Shown piece after piece: positions 39,370 to 50,172 of a DNA stretch of 64,000 bases (position 1 is its first letter; every line of letters starts with the position of its first letter). This DNA is from Cynocephalus volans (Eukaryota; Chordata; Mammalia; Dermoptera; Cynocephalidae), in assembly GCF_027409185.1 (NCBI RefSeq), contig NC_084469.1:35144293-35208292 (forward strand). The letters are read 5' to 3'. The notes beneath the pieces were generated by a model, which saw only the letters and a list, made by a program, of their open reading frames with translations, made no database searches and was not told where the DNA came from. Made by a program: the position numbers and the translations under genes.

Positions 39370-40725
39370 TTGTTAATCTTTAAAAACCCAAACTGATGAT
39401 CTCCCTGTCCAGACCAGCATTTCTTTTCAGTGTTTCCTACCACTTCCTTTGCCCTACTCCAGAAATGTAGGTGTCATCCTTGATCCCTCCCTTACCCCTC
39501 CCGTTCCTTTACAGACCCCAACACCAAGCCTGGTTCATTTGCCTCTTAAATCTCTCTAATCCACACACTTCTCCCCACTTCCACACCACCCTAGTCCAAG
39601 CTGCCATTATCTCTTGCTTAGATCCCAGCAGGAGCCTCCTAACCACTCTGCCCACAGGCATTCTGCAGGCTTCTCTCCATATTTTTGTTTACAATGATCT
39701 TGCCAAATCTCAAACACATTCATGTCTTGCCATACACTCCTTCCACTCCTGTTTAAAACCTTTTAATGTGGCAGTTGTTCAGTGGCCCCACATTCCTTTG
39801 CAACATGACTTTGCTGCTTCTCCCATTAAGAATTGGGGTCTCTTTTCCTGTCCCTTGAATCTGGGCAGGCCTCATGACTAGCTTTGACCAATAGGATGTG
39901 ACAGAAGTGATATGTGAATTTAGAGCCAAGTCCTTCAGTGGCCTTGCAGCTTCTGCGTTTGTCCCCTGGGAATGCTGCCCTGAGATCACCATGTAAGAAA
40001 GTAGGTTTAGACTACTGGAGGATGAGGCCACATGGAGGAGAAGAGGAGCTCCAGCCAATAGCCAGCACTAATTGCCAAACATACTAGTGAAGCCATCTTT
40101 GATTTTCCTGCTCAGCTGACCTGCTGGCTAAGTGCAGTCACATGAGTGAGTCCAGGTGAAAACAGCAGAGGAACTCCCAGCTAACCCACGTGATCATGGG
40201 GAAAAATGTTTAAAAGTTGTGTCAAGCCACTAAATTTTGGGGTGATTTGTTGTGTTTCAACAGATAACTGAAATAGAGGGTTTTCTACTGTCTTTAGGAT
40301 AAATATCATACTCTAAAGTACCCTGAAGGCCCTGTGTGTTCTGAACTCACCCATGCCTCACATTCTGCTCCCATTCCCTATTTAGACACTCTGGCTTTGG
40401 AGACCTTTGGCTTGCATGTTCCTTTCTGCCACAAGGCGTTTGCATATGCTATTCCCCTCACCCTGTTGCTTTCACCTTATTAACATTTACTCATCCTTCA
40501 GCTCTCAGTGCAGTCTTACCATGTCAAATAATCCACATTCCTCCGGTAACACCATGTGCTTTCCTCTGGACTTTGGGCAACTGAAGTTTGTATTTGTTTG
40601 GTGGATGCGTGATTGTGTCTCTCCTAGCAGTAAGCTGCACAAAGGTTGTTCTTTGTCTGGTTTTGTTCACCACTGCATCCCTGTGCCATACCATAGTAGG
40701 TCTCAATAAACAAATACTTGTTAGA
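39370..40725 (+). repeat. L2 LINE-derived region
   Basis: Segments such as 'ttctgccacaaggcgtttgc' (near 40,420) and the 3' end 'ccatagtaggtctcaataaa' (near 40,690) are L2-like in the plus direction. The middle (39,760-40,270) is less clear. No real gene: the Pro/Ser/Leu frames are translations of the repeat. Confidence 0.5.
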
Positions 40726-40729
40726 TTAA

Positions 40730-41390
40730 TGAATGAGGTAAGCGATAAATGTTTATATACAAAGGAGGTGTGACATTAAAGGGAGGTTTTTACAAGGGGT
40801 TTCTAAACTGCCTCTAAAGGTAATTCTGAGGGGCATTTTAAAAATGTTTTGAGCAACGGGAAGGCATCATTAAATAAGTGCATAAACCTCCAGGGTACGT
40901 AAGGAGAATACTATCGAATTGATAAATTCTTGTATGTTTGTTACAGAATAACTAATAGTTTAGTCATACATTTTGCTTCTTTGTTGACTCCACTGTTTTC
41001 CAAAATGAGTGGGAGATGATAGGGGTGGATGTAAGTATTCATTAGTTGATCCGGTTGGTTGCTAATTCAGTAAATGGCATGCTGCTGACTTCTCTTTTGG
41101 AAATTAGTTTTACTCTGCTTGCCCTGCTTCAGGATTAAGGCAGGATGGGGATGGGTAGAAGAGAGATGGTAAGGTTGTATTTAAGGAAGGCAGAGCTCAT
41201 CCTCCTGTGCCTTGTGATCTTTAAATGTTGTAACTTTCCACCCACTTTCTGTCCCAGGGAAATCAGAGGCCTTTGGGTGAAAAACAGGGGCATTATCTGA
41301 TATCTGACATAACCCCATTTGATTCTGCTTTTCTGTCCCCCTTACCCCTGATCTTCAACTTTTCTTTTTTTCTTTTAAAATTCTTTTTTT
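40730..41390. other. Unclassified intergenic DNA
   Basis: No gene, motif or recognised repeat. AT-rich to balanced composition. Confidence 0.4.
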
Positions 41391-41392
41391 TT

Positions 41393-41475
41393 AAAAGATG
41401 ACCGGTAAGGGGATCTTAACCCTTGACTTGGTGTTATCAGCACCACACTCTCCCAAGTGAGCCATGGGTCAGCCC
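41393..41475 (-). repeat. Truncated dimeric SINE, antisense
   Basis: Reverse complement of a dimer with an internal deletion: the 3' half 'agatgaccggtaaggggatc' is joined directly to the 5' start 'ccaagtgagccatgggtcag'. Confidence 0.85.
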
Positions 41476-41499
41476 TTTTCTTTTAAAATTCTAACTCCT

Positions 41500-41644
41500 G
41501 GGGCCGAGCCCGTGGCACACTCGGGAGAGCACGGCGCTGGGAGCCCAGCGACGCTCCCCGTCGCAGGTTTGAATCCTATATAAATGGCCGGTGCACTCAC
41601 TGGCTGAGTGCCGGTCACGAAAAAAAAAAAAAAAAGGCAAAATA
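41500..41644 (+). repeat. tRNA-derived SINE, 'GCCGAGCCCGTGG' subtype
   Basis: Begins GGGGCCGAGCCCGTGGCACA, B box GGTTTGAATCC, A-rich tail. Flanked by aaattctaactcct at 41,486-41,499 and 41,645-41,658. Confidence 0.93.
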
Positions 41645-41658
41645 AAATTCTAACTCCT

Positions 41659-41832
41659 GGACTGGCCCCGTGGCTCACTTGGGAGAGTGTGGTGCTGATA
41701 ACACCAAGGCTGCAGGTTCAGATGCCATATAGGGATGGCCGGTTGGCTCACTGGCTGAGAATGGTGCTGACAACACCAAGCCAAGGGTTAAGATCCCCTT
41801 ACCGGTCGTCTTTAAAAAAATAAAATAAAATA
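41659..41832 (+). repeat. Dimeric tRNA-derived SINE in the same target site
   Basis: Begins GGACTGGCCCCGTGGCTCAC, second unit GGCCGGTTGGCTCACTGGCT, ending CCTTACCGGTCGTCTTT and an A-rich tail. Flanked by the second and third copies of aaattctaactcct (41,645 and 41,833). Confidence 0.93.
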
Positions 41833-42382
41833 AAATTCTAACTCCTTTCCTTCTCTCTGTATCCCCTCAACCATAGACGGGTCTTCACTCTACCTCTGCT
41901 TCACAAAGTCACAAAGCCTCAACCTCAGAACAGCCTCTCCCACTCAGCCACAAGAAAACCCCTCAGACAGTTCCTTGGCATATGAGTGGTAACTGGGCAA
42001 GAGGGAAATAAGAAGTACAAGACGAGGAAGAAGTATGGCTAATACCGTTTTACAAACAAAAAACAAGGGCAAGGGTGTCAGATAGCTGGGTCTCGCATAG
42101 AAAGAGAAGCAACAAAACTATGAAGCCAGATCTCTGGTTCTAAAGAATGTGGCAACAGAAAGAAGGAAGAAAACTGGGGTCTGAGGTACCTGGTGCCTAT
42201 GTCCTTGATGAGAGCAGTGACTAGGAGCCTGATGCCTGTGTGACTGAGGTGAATGAGCAATGTAGAGAAAGCTAGTGCTGGGAGCTTTCTAATGGAAGGG
42301 AGCAAGAGGGCCAGACATGTGACTGCAACCCTAAGCTCCCAACCCCCTGCAATTCCAGACACTGTAAGAATCAAGCTAAGAT

Positions 42383-42388
42383 TTTATT
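42383..42388 (-). terminator. Candidate KCNAB3 poly(A) signal
   Basis: AATAAA on the minus strand, about 920 bp beyond the KCNAB3 stop codon; the nearest canonical signal I saw downstream of the gene. Confidence 0.5.
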
Positions 42389-43129
42389 TATAGTTCCCTG
42401 GGAAGTCTTACAGAAGAGGACAATCATTATTGCTTTAGGATTATTGCCAGGAGGAAAACTGCAATCCTCCACTGCCAGGTAGAAAGTTCTGCTCAAGGCT
42501 CAAAAGTCTCCTCAGACCCTTTAATGTCAGCCCTTTGTCTCTGCTATGACTTAAAAGCTTTCACTAATTCCTGCAAAGCACAGCCCAACTTTGTTTTCCA
42601 AGGGCCACCCTGGCCACTTTTGCCAGAGCATACTATACATCTGCTATCAAATTTCCTTTTACCTTTGTCAGTGCTGTGTCACTGTATTCCACACGTTTAC
42701 CCCCATCTCAGCAAGAAAAAAGTATTACACTAATTCTAGTTTTAAGCCGTCCTCTACCTCCGGGCTGGGAGGCTGGCTCCTGGTTTCCCAAAGATTATCG
42801 TTCCTGCCAGGACCAGCCTGGCTTCCTTTGTACCGAATAACGGTAAAGCCCCATTTCCTATGTCCAGATGACATCACAATTCACTTCCTGTTAGGTTATT
42901 ACCCCTTGATGACATTTCAAAGGCCACTTTTGAGTTACTCTGCCTATTTCTTCTTAACTGCCAGGTTGTTTTTCTGGGTCTCGGCAATAGGGGGAAGATA
43001 GAAGGGAGCGAGACCAAGTGGCAGAGAGGGGAGGGCCCGTAGCTCATGCCAGGGATTAGCAAGAAGGCCTAGAAGAACGTAGGTAGAAGACGGGAGGACT
43101 GCTTTCTTTCACAAGGCCCTCTGCGGAAG

Positions 43130-43310
43130 GATATGGCTTTGCTCATGCGTATCTCTACTCGAAGCCGGAACTCGTTGGTGGGCGGGGCCACCTGGCTCTG
43201 GCCTCTGCGTTCAGGGACCCCGAGCGGGAGGGAGGCGGCTGTGGGGAAGCGGTTCCCGGGAGGCTGCAGCAGCTCTAGGTTGGGTCTGTGCGCCTCCGAC
43301 GGACTATTTC
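43130..43310. promoter_or_regulatory. Small CpG-rich patch at the KCNAB3 3' end
   Basis: Dense CpG, a GGGCGGGGCC GC box and a CCGGAAC ETS-like site just beyond the KCNAB3 stop. It is isolated from any annotated promoter and could start an antisense or noncoding transcript. Confidence 0.35.
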
Positions 43311-46300
43311 TTAGAATGCGATTTGTTCCCCAGGAGCCCGTCTATCTCCATCACCGTGTGTGGGGTCATTAGGCTCAGCACCTGGAGGATAATAGGGCGG
43401 TGGAGAGGGCAGCACATGCTGGGTCACTGAAGAAGGGAACGGGGTTCGAGGACCCGGGGAAGCATCACCATGGGGCCGAGTGGCAAGGAAAGAGTCACAG
43501 CTGTGCTCCTGCCTCGCCTTGTCGCCCTGGGACCCTCGCCAGCAAAATGAGGACTTTGTAGTGGAAGACCTCACAGTGCCATTCTGGGTTGGACAGTGCG
43601 CCCTTGACTCCCGGGGAAGGGATCTGCCTCTGAGTCGCCGGCTCACCTGTAGAGCCCCCAGGTGTTCTATCAGCTGCTCTGCACTCGACACGCCCAGCAG
43701 GACCGAGCTGACACCCTCACTGCGGAGACACCACGCTGGGGCCAGAGGAGGAAAAAAAGAGAACTGATGGGGAACAGTGAACACATAGACTTAAGAAGTG
43801 TCTCTGAAGAAGACGGTCCTCCCTAGGGAAAAAACAGTCTTAGGTTTGGGATGGTCTCAGGACGCTGTCAGTGTCTCACCAATAGCAAGCTGGGCAACAG
43901 TGCAGCCCAGCTGGTGAGCGATGGGGAGAAGGTCCGTGACTTTGGCTTGTTGCTTCTTGCCATCCTCACTCTGCACTTTGTCCTTGAGCCACCGATAGCC
44001 CTGGAGGCCAAGGAAAATCAGCAAAAGACACCACACACACACACACACCAGCCCAGTTCTGCCATCCTGAGTCCCCAGATCTCACCTTGATTGTGGCCCT
44101 GCAGGTATCTGGGACTTGCCCGTTATACTTGCTGGTAATGAGACCACAGGCCACAGGGGACCAGGTAACTGAGCCAACACCTAAGAGGAAGAGGATTGGT
44201 GTGGGGAAAGGGACCTAGGGCATGGGTGAGGCCAAGGAAATGGTAGGGATAAGGAGGCTGCGAACCGATCTTATGGTAGAGCTCTGGCAGCTGCATCTCC
44301 ACCTTCTCCCTCTGAAACAGGTGGTGTTCAGCTTGTTCACACACTGGAGGAATCAGATTGAATTGTCTGGCCATAGAGTAGGCCTCCTGAGTAGTGGTGG
44401 GGAAGAGATGAGGGTCAGAGCACTCCTTCCTTTTCCTTCCCTGCCCCCTCCCCCAGAGCAGCAGGGTTTGAACAGTGAGAACCAGTTGTGGGATGGAAGT
44501 GGGGTCACACACCATGATTTCTGCAGCCCCCCATCGGGATGTCCCCCCCGTACAGGGCCAGGCCCTGGTTGATGACGTAGGTCATGGCTCGCACAATCTC
44601 TAGGCACATGGGAGAGGGAGAATCTTGCTGTCAGACCCCTGGAATCTAGAACTCCAGATCTGCAGACCTCTGCCTGCCCCACCAAGACCCCAGGCATCCC
44701 TGTGGAGTCAGAGAGGTTCATATCTGTTATTTGCCTCTCTCCCTATCCAAGTTCTGGTATCTGAGCCACCACTGTGGAGCATGGGAGACCTTGTGAGCAG
44801 GGGCTGACTTCCAGCTGATGGCTTGAGGAAATGCTTGGTTTTGAAGGACTGTCAGGTTTGGGAGTGCTGCTTTTACCTTCCATAGGACTGTTGGGGTCTG
44901 AGCGATTGGCAAAGATGATGTCCACGTATCCCAGCTGGAGGCATTCCAGGGAACCCCGCAAGCCTGGAGGTGGGGGTGGAGAGAGGAAGATAAGCACCTC
45001 AGCTTCAGTTTACTAAGAATTCAAGCCTTACCCCATTGCCATGGCCACCTAAATCCCTATTCAAAGCCTCCAATCTAGAGCTTCAGAGAATGTTCCCTAT
45101 TCTTCTGGCTTCCATACCCAGCCACCTCAGGTTGCCAGCCCAACTCTCACCCTCAATGATGTGTTTGCGGCTCAAGCCTCGCTCAGTGTCTGCCCTGTAG
45201 GAAAAGGTAAGTCAAAGATGAGGTATGGCAAAGGTAGGGCTGGCCTGGAGACATGAGGAACTGGGATCACATGGGTCCTCACAGGAAGGATGCAGACCTG
45301 GGGGAGCAGGTGCAAGACTGCTGTCCCCACCCCCATCCCATACACCTTCACACATTCTTTGTAGGTCTTCTCCCCGATCGTAGTGGGGCAGCCACTTACT
45401 GTCCTCCCCCAAAAATCTTTGTGGTGATGACATAGCTTGATCTCCTGGAAAAAAGAGAAATAGCAGAACCAGCAAGAAAAGAATTTTTGGATGATCATAT
45501 CCCCAGCAACCCCCCAAAATGCAGTCTCACCTCCAACCTTTGCTCTTGAGGATGTTGCCTAGGGTTCTTTCTGCCCTGGAAGAAAGACAGTGCAAGGCAC
45601 TGACCCCTCCAAGGTGGATCAATTCCTTCCGCTCCCTACCTTTCTCTCGCTTGCAAAGTAAATCATAAACCAGGAGCCCACTTGGGCTGTCAGCCACATC
45701 CTGGACTAAATAGGAGGGACTCCCGAAACTAGGGGTGTAGTTGTCCAGTTTTCATTCATTCATTCAACAAATATCTGTTGTGCATCAACTATGTACCAAG
45801 CCCTGTTGTGCGTGCTACAAGGATAGAATAGGATGAGAAAAGAGGGACAGACTGTGGTGGAGCCAGGGAGGACACTGCCTTGTCTGGCTTCAACCATCTG
45901 GTTGCCTTCTCCCATCTTTGAGCCTCTGCAAAATCCCACCCATTCTCCAAAGCTCAGCTTAGATTCTGCTGCATGCAGCAAATGTTTTCTGATTGCCACG
46001 GTCTATGGTCAGTCCTTCTTGTCAGCTTCCATAGCACATAATTATGAGCTAACTTGTGATGAATGTTAAGTTGTTATGGTGGACTATTACTGAAATGTTT
46101 TACTGTTTAATCTTTCATATCTCCCTGTCTTTGTTTAATCACTTAGACTGTGCACTTTTTGAACATATGTTGATTTCATCCCAGAAGCAGTGCCTACTCT
46201 TTGCAAGCCTCTGTATAGGTGTTTGTGGAAGAGCAAGACAAATGCCATGGCAGGAGGAGCCTTTGAGTTGAGCAGTGAATATGGCTGCATAAAGCAGTAA

Positions 46301-49023
46301 TTAACTGTGTCAGAAGGCAGTATAAACTGCGTTAGGGGCTGGCTGGTTAGCTCACTTGGTTAGAGCACTGTGTTATAACACCAAGGTCAAGAGTTCAGGT
46401 CCCTATACTGGCCAGCAGCCAAAAAATAATAATAAAATAAAGTACTTTGGGAGCTCACTGGGGGTGGTGACCAACTTTGGGGAGTTGGGCAAAGGCTTCT
46501 TGGAGGAGCTGACATTGGAGCTGAGTTTTGAAGACGAGCAGAAGTGTTTGCCAGATGGAGAAGAGGCAGGGGTAGTTCATCTTAGGTTTTGGCTAAGCCC
46601 AATGTGAAGCCATGGATGTGTCACATGGCGAGGTGTGTTTGAAAATTCAGCTTTATAATCCTTACATAGTTGCACATAACTGATACCCAAGATATATTTG
46701 TTGGTTTTATTTAATGTGACTACATAGTATGCCCATTGACCTTCAAGCCAGAGAGGGACTGATGTTGGGACTACAACTCCCACAATGCTTTGGGGACCCA
46801 TGGGCTGAAAGGTTGGACCTTAGTGTTCTCACAATTCCTAGGGCTCTTTAGAGGGAAAACAAGAAGCCCTAATGTTCTCTGTCTTCCAAATGTAACTTAG
46901 CTCTTTTACCCCAATCCTTACTTTCCTGCTGCATACACTTCGGCAGTGTCAAACAGGTTTACACCATGCTCATAGGCTACTGTCAGCACATCCTCTGCTA
47001 TCTAAGGAGGTGAGAGAGAGTTGAAAGGTCAGTCACTCTCCCTCAATTACCTCTCTCACTGCACTCTAACCCTTCACACCTCAGCCCTGGTTTCCACATT
47101 CTTTCCCCTTTCCCCATCCTCCAGCTTCAGATCCCTCATTCCCCATGCTGCTTGTCCAAACTCCTATCCAGGTCCATTTCCTTTTTTTCTGGTTCCCTCA
47201 CACACCCTCACCCTGCTTCTAGGTCCCATCACTTATGCCTCATACCTCATCTGAGATCTGAGAACCAAATGTGACCCAGGTACCTGCAAGAGAGAAGCCA
47301 AGCAGGTGAGAACTGTGGGAAGCAGGCCATGAAAGAATGTCCCTTCCCTGAATTCTCGTTCTAACTCACCCAGGCCAAGACAGGATACCCGAAGACCAGA
47401 TTTTCCTAGGTTCCTGCAGGATACAGAAGCAGCGGGAAGGGGTGGAGCCTCCATTAGGGACCTAGATTATCAGCCCTCAGCTCCTCTGCTAACAGACTGA
47501 GAAGCCCTCAGGGTGTCTCAGTCCAAAGAAACTAGACCCAGAGGGCCTATAGGATTAAGCAGTGCTATCTCCATAGCAGAAGCTCTAGGAATATTATTGA
47601 AAGAACAACTGAACAAATAAATGATTGTTCCTTTGGAGCCACTGTCCAATACCTCTTTTCCCTCCGATCACATTGAAGACATGGTGTCTGGTTTGTCTTT
47701 CTTCTGGGTGAGGTCTTGTTTGTGTTTGAGTCATCTCTGGGATGTGTGGAGTAAGGGGCTAGGAGAAATGTGGATGATTGTGGTGAGTTTGTGAGAACAG
47801 ACTCTAAGAGTGCTGTACTAAAGGGCAGATACCAGGGTGGCAGAGGTAAACCAAGTCAAGTTCAGGCACTCAGACAGGCAAGGGTCCCTAACTAGGTTAA
47901 GGGGATGGGTAGATGAACTTCCAGCAAAGGCAGATAGAATACCTGGGAAGGAGTATGACAGGAAAGCCTAGATTCCCTCTTCCCCTCTCCACTCCCTCTC
48001 CTCCTATTGGCTTGTGAAGACTGTCTCTGAAACAGCAAGCCCCCTCCTCCTCCCAAGGCTCCCCACCCGGTTGTCAGCTTCCCAATCAGGGACTGCCACT
48101 TGGAGGGGATCAGATTCCTCAGGTGACAAAGCAGGTCAGATCAGGGTCCTCGGGCTCATTCCCAAGCAGGAACCCTCTCCTCCCACCTACTGTGAGTTCT
48201 GAGAGCCCCTGGTTTCCGTTCTCTGAAAATCAGTTACATTTTGGTCCACCTTCCCCACCCAGTCCCTGTCTCTCAGCATGGGGATGAAAGATGTGGTCCA
48301 TCCTTCCCACAGGCCCCACTCCCCTTTCCCCAAGAAAGGTGGCAGAAGACCGGACCCTTGGGGCAGGTGGGAGCAGTATTTGGGTGAGGCACCCCGAGCA
48401 GGCCTGAGTGAGAAGGCGTTTTTTTCCTCCCTCCTCTCCCCAGGACTCCAACCCAAGGACACTCCATTAGAGGAGGGTGCAGCCTGGAGATCCGTGTATC
48501 CCTGGCCTTCCTAGAGGTAAGAAGGGAAGCCCTGGAGCATCCCCTGGGTCTGATAATACCCGGTCAACCTCCTTACGCTTTTTTCTTTCATAGGGGTATC
48601 AATGGAGACCGAGAGAGGGATCGAGTAGGAAAGTGCTGGTGACGGGAGGAAGAGATGGAATGAAGGGGAACCTCGGGAACCTTCTTAGCGAAGTTTGTAG
48701 GGGCCTTGGCAGCCATCCCGAGAAGCCTCAAGGGTCCCGAAAGGGGACAGGATGGGGTGGGTTTCCGGGCTACCCCCATACCTGTATTTCATGCCAGTGC
48801 CTCGGCTGGTGCTCTCTCGGAGGGCCCCAGAAGGCGCTGGGGGTCGGGGGACCAGTGCGGCTCGGGCCTTGGGGCCCGACCCGCCACCCCCCGAAGGATT
48901 CCCGTGTCCCCCGCCGACCGGCCCGCCGTTACCGCCCCCGGGGCCTGGCCCGGGTCCACGCAGACGGTCCTCACTGCTCCGGCTGCGAAGGCTCTGCTCG
49001 GTACACGCGATAGACACCTGCAT
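43304..49023 (-). CDS. KCNAB3: KCNAB3, voltage-gated K+ channel beta-3 subunit, with +1 frameshift in exon 9
   Basis: Cytoplasmic aldo-keto-reductase-fold subunit that binds Kv1 channels and modulates inactivation. Fourteen exons on the minus strand: 49,023-48,782; 47,413-47,370; 47,283-47,246; 47,001-46,922; 45,575-45,531; 45,444-45,400; 45,194-45,151; 44,963-44,877; 44,599-44,513; 44,386-44,266; 44,180-44,086; 44,000-43,880; 43,735-43,647; 43,381-43,304. They sum to 1,216 bp, one more than 405 codons; human KCNAB3 is 404 aa. The extra base is in a seven-G run of exon 9 (YWGTSRW region, about residue 226). Read literally, the frame stops at TGA 44,339-44,337. AKR catalytic residues D126, Y131, K159 and N199 are kept, but the Trp of KIFWGG is Gly162. 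The intron 10 donor is weak (GTTCGC). Outside these points it is well conserved, so assembly error is as likely as gene decay. Confidence 0.9.
45745..45840. repeat. Ancient mammalian interspersed repeat fragment
   Basis: The 'attcaacaaatatctgttgt' and 'actatgtaccaagccctgtt' phrases are typical of an old L2/MIR-type repeat in a KCNAB3 intron. Family uncertain. Confidence 0.5.
46335..46440 (+). repeat. Monomeric tRNA-Ile-like SINE in KCNAB3 intron
   Basis: GGGGCTGGCTGGTTAGCTCA opens it; 'gagttcaggtccctatactg' is the B-box side, then an A-rich tail. Confidence 0.9.
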
Positions 49024-49320
49024 GCCGGCTGGCCAGGGCGGGGAAAGGGGCTCTCAGGGGGCGGGAGGAGGGAGCGGGAAGCCCGCGGATGGAAACCCAG
49101 GGGCGCAGTGGGGTGAGCCCTGGGACAGCGGGAAGGTTGAGGAGGCTGCGGCTGGAGCCGGCAGGCAGGATCGGGCCAGCGGGGGGCCGGCTGCTGGAGG
49201 TCGCGGGAGGGGAGAAACGCGGGGGACGCCAGCGGTGGAGATACTCAGAAATGGGGGGCACTGGAGCACGGAGTAGAGGGGGAAATAAATGAGGGTAAAG
49301 GTCGGGGGCAGTCCCTGGGG
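48680..49320 (-). promoter_or_regulatory. KCNAB3 CpG island, first exon and proximal promoter
   Basis: CpG-rich across exon 1 and about 300 bp upstream of its ATG. No TATA box recognised. Frames on both strands here are CpG-island artefacts. Confidence 0.6.
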
Positions 49321-49420
49321 AGAGACCCAGGGATGAAGGGGACGGGAGAGGAATGCCACTTCAACGTGAACCTCAGCGGGACCCGCTAGGCCCCCGGCCG
49401 GGGCGGCAGTTGGCCCAGCT

Positions 49421-49497
49421 TATCAGCATGCAGGCACCGCCCCCTCATCTGCATAGAGCCACCCGCCTCCCAGCCAAGCCTGCCGCTTATCTGCATA
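49421..49497. promoter_or_regulatory. Three ATC[A/T]GCAT motifs upstream of KCNAB3
   Basis: TATCAGCATG (49,421), TCATCTGCAT (49,445) and TTATCTGCAT (49,488); the last is part of the inverted repeat GCTTATCTGCATAAGC. They lie about 400-475 bp upstream of the KCNAB3 start codon. They resemble POU/octamer or GATA half sites; function is not shown. Confidence 0.35.
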
Positions 49498-49939
49498 AGC
49501 CCCTCCTGCCGAAGGCTTCGCAGCTTGAATATTCTGTGAGCAGAACGCAAGAGGGTGGTTCTTGCACCCTCGGACTCAGGCATGTCAGTCTTCCCAAGAA
49601 AGTGGTTCTTTATCGGGAAGGATTTTGTCCCCCAGTGGACATTCAGCAAGGTTTGGAAACATTTTTGATTGTCATCACTGGGAGTGAGGAGGGATGTGCA
49701 ATTGGCATCTTGTGGGTGGTGGCCAGGGTTGGTGCTAAAATCCTACAAAGCACAGGACAGCCCCAACAACAAAGAATTATCTAGCCCAAAATGTCAATAA
49801 TGACGCAGTTGAGAAACCCATCAGCCTCTTCTCAGGCTTCAGGGGGTTGGGGCCACCCTATTTCCAGCCTTCAGGAGTGGGGCAGACAGGAAGGGTCCCC
49901 TCAAACTGACACGCTTGGGCCACCGAGGGTGACAAAACG

Positions 49940-49945
49940 TTTATT
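49940..49945 (-). terminator. TRAPPC1 poly(A) signal
   Basis: AATAAA on the minus strand, about 230 bp beyond the TRAPPC1 stop, giving a short 3' UTR. Confidence 0.75.
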
Positions 49946-50172
49946 CTGTGCTTCTCACAGCATCAGATAGGGGATAAAACTGGAAAGAGGGGCTGGTTTG
50001 GAGATGGAAGATTTCTGTGGGCTTCATTCTGGTGATGGAGGGCACCAGGGCAGGTCTTTAGGGTGTTGCCCTAGGAGGGTGTAGGTGGAGGGTCTTACAG
50101 TGGGGGACCTCAAGGGGCACAGGTTAGGAAGGGCCCCAGGCAGACAGATTCTTCTGAGTGAGGTAGGGTGCT

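Noticed and set aside
39471-39881. 136-aa plus-strand frame
   Set aside because: Translation of L2-like intergenic repeat; no domain and no splice support.
44353-44721. Separate 122-aa gene opposite or within KCNAB3 exon 9
   Set aside because: It is KCNAB3 exon 9 read in the wrong frame plus intron.
48685-49276. Plus-strand frames over KCNAB3 exon 1
   Set aside because: CpG-island shadows; the minus strand carries the conserved exon.
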